The notes under the pieces: model-generated
Database searches by the model: none
Seen by the model: only the letters and a program-made list of their open reading frames with translations
Told to the model about the DNA's origin: nothing
Made by a program: the position numbers and the translations under genes
In this document: in pieces, positions 1 through 5,500 of the stretch
Layout of the letters: every line of letters starts with the position of its first letter
Position numbering within the stretch: the first letter of the stretch is position 1
Assembly: GCA_903939665.1 (NCBI GenBank)
Contig: CAJAHZ010000219.1
Location: 1-6,869 of the forward strand
Direction: 5' to 3'
Length of the DNA stretch: 6,869 nt
DNA from: an uncultured Pseudomonadota bacterium
GTDB lineage: Bacteria; Pseudomonadota; Gammaproteobacteria; Burkholderiales; Rhodocyclaceae

Positions 1-73
1 CCATTAGCCTGCCTGAGTTTCAAGCAGATTGCACACCGTCAACTGAGTTTTTTAGGTTCATAGTACCGTTTGA

Positions 74-140
74 GTCTGAGGGACAACAAAACCCCAGACG
101 AGGGAAGGGACCCTGCTTTGTTCACGCAACCGAAGAGCAG
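74..140 (+). ncRNA. Intron RNA stem-loops upstream of the maturase ORF
   Basis: Two consecutive hairpins precede the maturase start. In the first, GTCTG (74-78) pairs with CAGAC (95-99) and GGG (80-82) with CCC (92-94), with A79 bulged and a 9-base loop. In the second, CTGCT (113-117) pairs with AGCAG (136-140), enclosing a 3-bp stem of GTT (120-122) with AAC (128-130). They are probably part of the intron's domains II to IV, but I cannot say which without a covariance model. Bases 1-73 show no gene and no structure I can name. Confidence 0.45.
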
Positions 141-146
141 AGGATC

Positions 147-151
147 GAGGG
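147..151 (+). promoter_or_regulatory. Ribosome binding site of the maturase
   Basis: GAGGG lies six bases before the ATG at 158. This supports that start, which also gives the N-terminal length usual for this family. No separate promoter is evident; expression probably depends on transcription of the intron itself. Confidence 0.6.
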
Positions 152-157
152 ATTGCC

Positions 158-1495
158 ATGTCGCTAACCACCCCGGATACGATCAGGACGCTACAGAGGA
201 AGCTCTATGCCAAGGCCAAGCAAGAACCGGCCTACCGCTTTTACGCGCTCTACGACAAGATCAGCCGTGATGATGTCCTCAATCACGCATGGCGACTTGT
301 TAAGGCTAACCGAGGCAGTCCCGGTGTCGATGGGATCAGCTTCGAGGCCATAGAAAACGGCATCGGGGTAGAAACGTTGCTGCAGGAATTGGCCCGTAAT
401 CTGAAAGACAAGACCTACCGAGCCCAACCGGTGCGGCGCGTCATGATACCCAAAGCGGACGGCAGCCTGCGTCCGCTGGGCATCCCGACGATCCGCGACC
501 GCGTCGCACAAATGGCGGTGAAACTCATCATCGAACCGATCTTCGAAGCCGATTTTTGTCCGAACTCGTACGGATTCCGGCCCAAGAAATCGGCCCACGA
601 TGCCATGGACGACATCAACAGTGCGCTCTGGGCTGGCTACACCCAAGTCATAGACGCCGATCTGTCGAAATACTTTGACAGCATTCCGCACGCCAAACTG
701 ATGGCCGTGGTGGCCGAGCGCATTGTTGATGGGGGTATTCTGCACCTCATCAACCTGTGGCTTAAAGCCCCGGTCATCGGTGAAGACGACAACGGAGTGA
801 AGAAAACCGTAGGCGGCGGCAAAGCCAACCGGAAAGGCACGCCGCAGGGCGGCGTCATTTCCCCGCTACTGGCCAACTGCTACTTGCATATTCTTGACCG
901 GATATGGCAACGGCGACACCTGAAAGGAAAACTGCAAGCGCATCTTGTGCGCTACGCAGACGACTTTGTAGTCATGTGCCGAAAAGATGTAGAGGAACCG
1001 CTGAAAGTGGTGCGCCATGTACTGGAACGACTGGACCTCAGCCTTAACGAGGCCAAGACCCATGTCGTGGACGCTACTCAAGCAAGCTTCAACTTCCTGG
1101 GTTTTACGATTCAGATGAGTCGAGGGGCAAGCACTGGAAAACCGTACCCGAATGTTCGACCGGCAGATAAATCGCTGAAGAAAATCAAGGCGAGGCTGAC
1201 GGAACTGACAGGAAGGAATCTGACGGCCATTCCCTTGGGTGACATTGTTGGAAACGTGAACCGTAGCCTGAGAGGCTGGGCGAACTACTTCCACTATCGG
1301 AACTCAAGTGAAGTGATGAGCAAGGTCAGGCAACACGCGGAAGACCGATTGCGAACCCACTTGATGAAGCGCCACAAGATACGGAATCGGAAGGCCGCGC
1401 TGTGCTGCTTTCCGCGCCGTGATCTGTATGAGCGCTATGGGCTGTACAAACCCCCAACGGTAGCGGGCTGGAAATCGGTGCATGCTTTGGTATGA
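158..1495 (+). CDS. ltrA: Group II intron reverse transcriptase/maturase
   Basis: Intron-encoded protein of 445 residues that binds its own intron RNA, assists splicing as a maturase and copies the intron into DNA during retrohoming. The N-terminal RT segment has KANRGSPGVDG near residue 50, then IPKADGSLRPLGIPTIRDR (about 97-115) and YGFRPKKSAHDAM. Catalytic motif A is DADLSKYFD (166-174), motif B region is GTPQGG (227-232), and the active-site YADD is at 266-269 after LVR. FNFLGF (311-316) leads into the thumb and maturase domain, with RSLRGWANYFHY (369-380) and the ending RYGLYKPPTVAGW. All catalytic aspartates are present and the frame is unbroken, so the enzyme looks functional. It stops shortly after the maturase domain with no HNH endonuclease, a known state in several bacterial lineages. 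The stop lies 11 bases before domain V. The ltrA symbol is used in the generic sense. Confidence 0.95.
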   Translation: MSLTTPDTIRTLQRKLYAKAKQEPAYRFYALYDKISRDDVLNHAWRLVKANRGSPGVDGISFEAIENGIGVETLLQELARNLKDKTYRAQPVRRVMIPKADGSLRPLGIPTIRDRVAQMAVKLIIEPIFEADFCPNSYGFRPKKSAHDAMDDINSALWAGYTQVIDADLSKYFDSIPHAKLMAVVAERIVDGGILHLINLWLKAPVIGEDDNGVKKTVGGGKANRKGTPQGGVISPLLANCYLHILDRIWQRRHLKGKLQAHLVRYADDFVVMCRKDVEEPLKVVRHVLERLDLSLNEAKTHVVDATQASFNFLGFTIQMSRGASTGKPYPNVRPADKSLKKIKARLTELTGRNLTAIPLGDIVGNVNRSLRGWANYFHYRNSSEVMSKVRQHAEDRLRTHLMKRHKIRNRKAALCCFPRRDLYERYGLYKPPTVAGWKSVHALV

Positions 1496-1506
1496 AGAAC
1501 ATCGGA

Positions 1507-1539
1507 AAGCCGTGTGCGGGAGAACCGCATGCACGGTTT
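1507..1539 (+). ncRNA. Group II intron domain V
   Basis: Catalytic hairpin of the ribozyme. The lower stem pairs AGCCGTG (1508-1514) with CACGGTT (1532-1538) and carries the AGC catalytic triad at 1508-1510, including the usual G-U wobble (G1509-T1537). A two-base bulge T1530-G1531 sits on the 3' side. The upper stem TGCGG (1515-1519) pairs with CCGCA (1525-1529) and is closed by a GAGAA loop. The size, triad, bulge position and lower-stem length all match the family, so the core looks splicing-competent. Confidence 0.93.
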
Positions 1540-1542
1540 GAT

Positions 1543-1578
1543 GAGGGAGGGCAGGTGAAAGCCTGTTCTCTACTCTAC
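1543..1578 (+). ncRNA. Group II intron domain VI and 3' splice site
   Basis: A hairpin follows domain V: GAG (1543-1545) pairs with CTC (1573-1575), and GGAGGGCAGGT-type pairing (1546-1556 with 1561-1571, several G-U pairs) is capped by a GAAA tetraloop (1557-1560). A1572 is left unpaired between the two stem parts. It lies seven nucleotides from the proposed intron end, which is where the branch-point adenosine is expected. The intron then ends in TAC at 1576-1578, and the 3' exon begins at 1579 with CCTGTTGTC. Confidence 0.85.
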
Positions 1579-1614
1579 CCTGTTGTCGTGCTTTTTAATC
1601 CGATGCTGACCCCG

Positions 1615-1643
1615 TTTCGCCGGTTGTCGTCTGACAGGCGAAG
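1615..1643. repeat. Bulged stem-loop in the intergenic region
   Basis: TTTCGCC (1615-1621) pairs with GGCGAAG (1637-1643, outermost pair T-G). After a three-base GGT bulge (1622-1624), TGTC (1625-1628) pairs with GACA (1633-1636) around the loop GTCT. A short bulged palindrome of this shape resembles a REP-type element more than a rho-independent terminator, because neither strand continues into a T-run. Family membership is unverified. Confidence 0.45.
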
Positions 1644-1682
1644 GCGGCTTGTCATGCAACATGAATTTGAGAGGAAACCTCA

Positions 1683-1729
1683 GGGACCACGGTTTTTCGG
1701 GTTTAATTTTGGTAGAAAACCGTGGTCTC
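1683..1729. repeat. 14-bp inverted repeat with 19-base loop
   Basis: The left arm 1683-1696 and right arm 1716-1729 are complementary. The core of 12 perfect pairs is GACCACGGTTTT at 1685-1696 with its complement at 1716-1727, extended by one G-T and one G-C pair. The loop is 1697-1715. It starts 15 bases beyond the stop of the small lipoprotein ORF on the - strand and lies between convergent units, so it could block transcription from the exoprotein side. No U-tract follows on either strand, so it is not a textbook terminator. A REP-like or miniature mobile element is an equal possibility. Together with the hairpin at 1615-1643 it makes up most of the 166 bases between intron and lipoprotein ORF. 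Confidence 0.7.
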
Positions 1730-1744
1730 CTGTTGTCCTCCTGT

Positions 1745-1846
1745 TCAATAACCTCTATTGAAGCCCCATGAACAGGCGCTAACAATGACGCATATAAAAA
1801 AAGCCAAAAGAATTTTCTTAAGAATAACCATAGTTGATTTTTTCAT
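1745..1846 (-). CDS. Small lipoprotein ORF downstream of exoprotein
   Basis: A 33-residue ORF whose ATG (1846-1844) begins 3 bases after the exoprotein TAA, close enough for translational coupling. It has a complete lipoprotein signal: a basic start (MKKSTMVILKK), a hydrophobic core (ILLAFFICVIV) and lipobox VSAC with the lipidated cysteine at residue 25. Only nine residues would remain after processing, CSWGFNRGY; Ser at +2 would favour the outer membrane. A weak purine-rich GGTGG lies within the end of the exoprotein gene. The ORF is AT-rich, like the 3' end of the exoprotein. It could be a complete tiny lipoprotein (immunity, release or lysis-type partner), or the surviving 5' end of a longer partner gene cut off by the repeats and intron that follow. 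I do not recognise the mature sequence. An alternative start is Met6. Confidence 0.6.
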   Translation of the reverse strand: MKKSTMVILKKILLAFFICVIVSACSWGFNRGY

Positions 1847-1849
1847 AAA

Positions 1850-2580
1850 TTATTTCACCACCTTTGCGCCGACAGAAATGGCATTCCAAACTTCTGGTGG
1901 CAACAAAACACTGAAAGCAAATGGTGTAGCGAGTAAGACGTTTGCATTATTCGCTATCCTGCCAACAACCCCTGCGGCGGTTCCATCTAGATTTTTCCCA
2001 TTCCCTAGATTGTCATACCAAATTGGGCTGTTAAAAGTATCGTGCGTTCCAGCGTAAGCTTCCGCCAGCTTGTCCCAGAATGAACCCTTGTCGTAGTTAA
2101 ACTTAATACCGAACAAATCCATTTGCCCGTCACCACCTTGATGCCCACCCATCGGACTTCTCCACTCCGGATGCTGCCCCAAGAATTCACTAATAGCTAA
2201 TGTTTCGCCTTTGTCATTTTTTCCAGGATTAAATATTACTCTCCCTTTATCATCTTCCACGTAACCGCTCGTTGTTAGCGCATCGTCGGGCGCTTTCGTG
2301 CACCGACTCTCAGCACACCAATCCGCCAATACAATCCGCCCGCCTGCGATCTTTTCTCCGCTGCCATTCACGCCTACGCTTTTCCCTGTCATATTGCTCA
2401 TGCAGTCGTCGGTTCCGGCAACACAAATCCCCTTGAACTTCTTCGAATCATCAATCATATTCTGCCGCATTTCATTAGCCGCCCATGAAAGCGTCTCTTT
2501 TGTAACGGAGGAGGTTAGGTTCCCACCCGCCGCACCGATAATGATATTCATGGCAATGTTGTAGGTGCCGTTGGGCGCCC
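1850..2580 (-). other. Low-GC C-terminal module of the exoprotein
   Basis: Roughly the last 240 residues (about 1430-1672). Hand counts give 47, 43 and 42% GC for 1861-1920, 2161-2220 and 2221-2280, against 67% for 5041-5100, so this end has a different composition from the repeat body. It begins with a small hydrophobic stretch (NIAMNIIIGAAGG). Four cysteines follow in two close pairs, C1482/C1489 and C1518/C1523, which could form disulfides. The last 100 residues have GGHQGGDGQMDLFG, a KGSFWDKLAEAYAGTHDTF segment, WYDNLGN, and an apolar end containing ATPFAFSVLLPPEVWNAI. From memory, similar endings (a GG-QG start, AGTHD, and LPPEVWNAI near the terminus) recur in many proteobacterial FHA-like proteins without a known activity. 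I see no recognisable nuclease or other toxin active site. The composition break suggests a domain gained by exchange. Confidence 0.6.
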
Positions 2581-5500
2581 ATTTCTTCGCTTCGTCGGTT
2601 AAGGCAGCCTTTTTGTCCGGGTCGGTCTCGGCTTCGGCTTGTTTCTTGAGCGAGGAGAGTTGTCCACCGGCGTAGTCGGCTGCGGCTTTGGGCGCGAGCT
2701 GATTAAACATCTGCGTAATCGCCACCTGCGCATCAATCTCCTTCTGCACCTTCGTCTGATCGAAGATCGGCTTGATCCCCGTCTCCGCATCGCCGGTTCT
2801 CGCTGTCGTATTGCCGGCTACGCCCGAGATCGCCGCCAGCGTCGTACTGCTCGCCTTGTCGCCATCCTTGCCGAGACCGGCGCTGGTGCCGCCGGGGGTG
2901 AGTGCGCCGGCAGCGGAGAAGCCGGTGCCGACGTTGATGCTCGCCGACTTCGCCGTGTACTCAGCCTTGTTCTGGATATCGCTGATCGTCAGTTCGCCGT
3001 CGGTCTGGAAGGCGTTCTTGTTGTCGTTGATGGCTTGCTGCGTACTGGTAATCGCCCCGCCTTTCAGATCGGTATCGCCTTTCACCGCAACCTGGAAGCC
3101 GCCGTCACCGGCTTTGATGCCGGATTGCTCGCCGACGCTGGCGAAGTCACTCTTCACCTTGCTGCCGCTGGCGCTGACGCTACCGCTGCTCGCCGCGCCA
3201 TAGCAGAAGGGCGGAATGCACAGGCTGGCGCTGACGCCGAGGCTTTGTTGTTTGCTGTCGTAGGTACTGGTGTCCTGCAGGCTTTCGATTCTGAGGTTCT
3301 TGCCGACATTGGCGATCACCTGTTCGCCCTTGGCGACCGCGCCCCTGAGCGTCGTATCCCCCAAGGGGATTTCCTGCGGGGCATCGCCGCCCGATTCGAG
3401 CGTCAGCGTCTTGCCGGCTTCGACCTGGGTATTCGTCCAGTTCAGGTCATTGCCCTTGGCCTTGCCCTGGCCGCCTGAGACGCCGGCCTGAATGGTGAAA
3501 CCGTTCTGCGTGCCGCCGACCATGAAGCCGATGCCGACGCTGGCGCTGCTGTTCTGGTTGGTGCTCTTCTGATTGTTGGTGTTGGCGGCGGCGAGGAGTT
3601 TGATTTCATCCTCGGCGGCGAGGGTGAGGTTTCTCGCGGCGCTGAGTTTGCTGCCTTGAATCGTGATATCGCTTTGTTCGTTGCCGCCGCTGGCTTCGAT
3701 GCGGATGTCGCGGCCGGCGGTGAGGTTCGACATGGCCGCCGTATCGCTCGATTGCGTGCTCTTGCTGCTGCTCTTTGAACCGCCAAGACTGAGGTTGATG
3801 CCGATGCCGCCCATCTTGTCGGCGGCATTGGCGTCACGGGTGCCGGTGACTTCGCTCTGTTCGTTGAGCACCGGGAGCTGGTTGTCCTTGAGCGTGGTGC
3901 TGCCATCCGGGTTCTTGATTTCGACGGTCTTGCCCTGTCCGGCGATGACAGCATCGGCGGCATTGTTCGCCGCCAGACCCACGTTGGCGGCAGCGAGCAG
4001 CTTCATGCGCCCGTCCTTCGTGTCTTTCGCCGCCGCGCTCATTTGCTGCGCCGTCTGAATCGCGGAGATTATCGGGCTGGTGAAAGCAAGCGTGAAGCCG
4101 GATTGTTTGCTCTTCGTTTCGGTGACGGTGCGGCTGGTTTGCCGCGCTTCGAGGATGTCGACGGACTTGGCGGCGATGTCGATGTCGCCTTTGACGGAGA
4201 TCACATCGCTGCCGACTTGCCGGTAGTTTTCTCCGGCGAGTAAGAGGACGTTGCCGTCGGTGCTGCCCACCGTGCTCTTCGCGGCGAGCGTGGTATCGGT
4301 CTTTTGATCAGTGCTCTGCTGCTTGCTGCCGAGGGTGAAGCCGACGCCGCCGGAGCTGAAGATGCCGCTCTGCTTCGTTTTGCTGAAGTGCGTTTCGTTA
4401 TGTGTTTCGGTGGCCGATTCGATCTTGATGTCGCGGGTGGCGAGCAGCGTCACATCATTGGTCGCCACCACATTACTGCCCTTGATCGCGATATCCTGCC
4501 CGGCGATCAGCGTCGTGCTGTCACCGCTGAACGTGCTGGCGATGGCAGTGCTGTCATTCACCGTGTCGCGCGTCGTCGTGGTTTTGCTGGAGAGGAAACC
4601 GCTCTTCGTGGTGCGCGAGGCGCGTTCGCTGCTCTGGCTGGCCTCGCCGGCTTCGACCCCGATGTCCCGGCCAGCCGATAGCACGAGCGCGCCTTCGCTG
4701 CTGTTCACGCTGGCGGCACGGGCGGTGACATCGCGGTCGGCCTGCAGGCGTACGTTGCCGGTCGCTTCGATTACGCTGCCGGTCTCGTGCGTCTCAGACT
4801 GGCGGCGGTAGTTGTGGTTATCGAGCAGCAGGCCGCTGGCCGCCGACTCGCTAACGGTTTCCAGCTTGATGTCGTTGCCGGCAATCAGCGTCGTCCGGCT
4901 GGCCGGGCCGGCTGCCGTCGGGGCGGTGTTGAGCAGATGCGCGGCAAGCAGCGTGATATCGCCGCCCGCTTCGAGTTGCAAGGTACCGCCGGGGTTGCTC
5001 ACCTGCAGGCTGGCCAGCCGCGTGATGGCGGTGCTGCTGGTGCGGGCATTGGCATTGCCGCCGCTGCGCGACTCGGTGACGCTGGCCACGTTCAGATTGC
5101 GGCCCGCCGTGGCGAGCAGCGACTCGTCGGCTTCAATGGCACCGCCGATATTGTCCAGATCGGTGTGCGCCGCGAGGCCCACCTGTTGGCCGCTGATGCG
5201 GCCGGCGAGGTTTTTGATGTTATCGGCGGAGATCGACACGAGCTGGCGACCGGCGAGGGTGCCCATGTTGGTCAGATCGCCGGTGATGTTCAGATCGAGT
5301 GTATTGCCGGCGAGCAGCGCGCCGGTCGAATCGAGATCGCCGGGCTGCAGGCGGGCGTAGATCTGCGGCGCGAGAACCTTTTGTGTGCTGCCGTTGGCCA
5401 GCGTGACGTCCTTCTCGACCAGCCAGACCATGTCTGTCGTCAGCTGTGCCATCTGCTCGGCCGACAGCGCGACGCCGGGGATCAGGTTCCATGCTTTGGC

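Larger units (their letters stand above)
1..1578 (+). mobile_element. Group II intron, 5' end outside window
   Basis: Retroelement formed by a self-splicing RNA and the reverse transcriptase/maturase encoded within it (158-1495). The call rests on the RT/maturase protein together with a well-formed domain V (1507-1539) and domain VI (1543-1575) directly after the ORF, in the normal order for a bacterial group II intron. The intron should end at C1578, since domain VI is followed by a terminal AC and an unpaired A lies seven bases from the end. No GUGYG-type 5' terminus is seen in bases 1-157, so domain I and the 5' splice site lie upstream of the window or are missing. It is inserted convergently to the exoprotein gene, with its 3' end 166 bases from the small lipoprotein ORF. 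The maturase lacks an endonuclease domain, which fits lineages that use nicked or single-stranded target DNA. I cannot assign an intron class from the visible part. Confidence 0.9.

Noticed and set aside
1683..1740. Rho-independent terminator call for the inverted repeat
   Set aside because: The stem is strong, but the 19-base loop is long and no T-run follows on either strand, so only a general inverted-repeat label is supported.
1492..1761. 89-codon + strand frame after the maturase
   Set aside because: It covers domain V, domain VI and the inverted repeat, which are explained as RNA structures.
1570..1785. 71-codon - strand frame between the lipoprotein ORF and the intron, considered as an immunity gene
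   Set aside because: It needs a non-ATG start inside the lipoprotein ORF, reads through both hairpins and ends within intron domain VI; its basic, proline-rich sequence is not recognisable.
1768..1785. GTTAGC/GCTAAC-type sequence considered as an integron attC core site
   Set aside because: The seven-base core consensus is not met and no matching partner core or attC-like palindrome surrounds it; it lies in the lipobox codons of the small ORF.
1758..2057. 99-codon + strand frame
   Set aside because: It is antisense to both the lipoprotein ORF and the exoprotein C-terminus, and those two frames explain the sequence better.
2639..3478. 279-codon open frame on the + strand
   Set aside because: Antisense shadow of the haemagglutinin repeat region; arginine/alanine-rich and without motifs, while the - strand frame shows clear family features.
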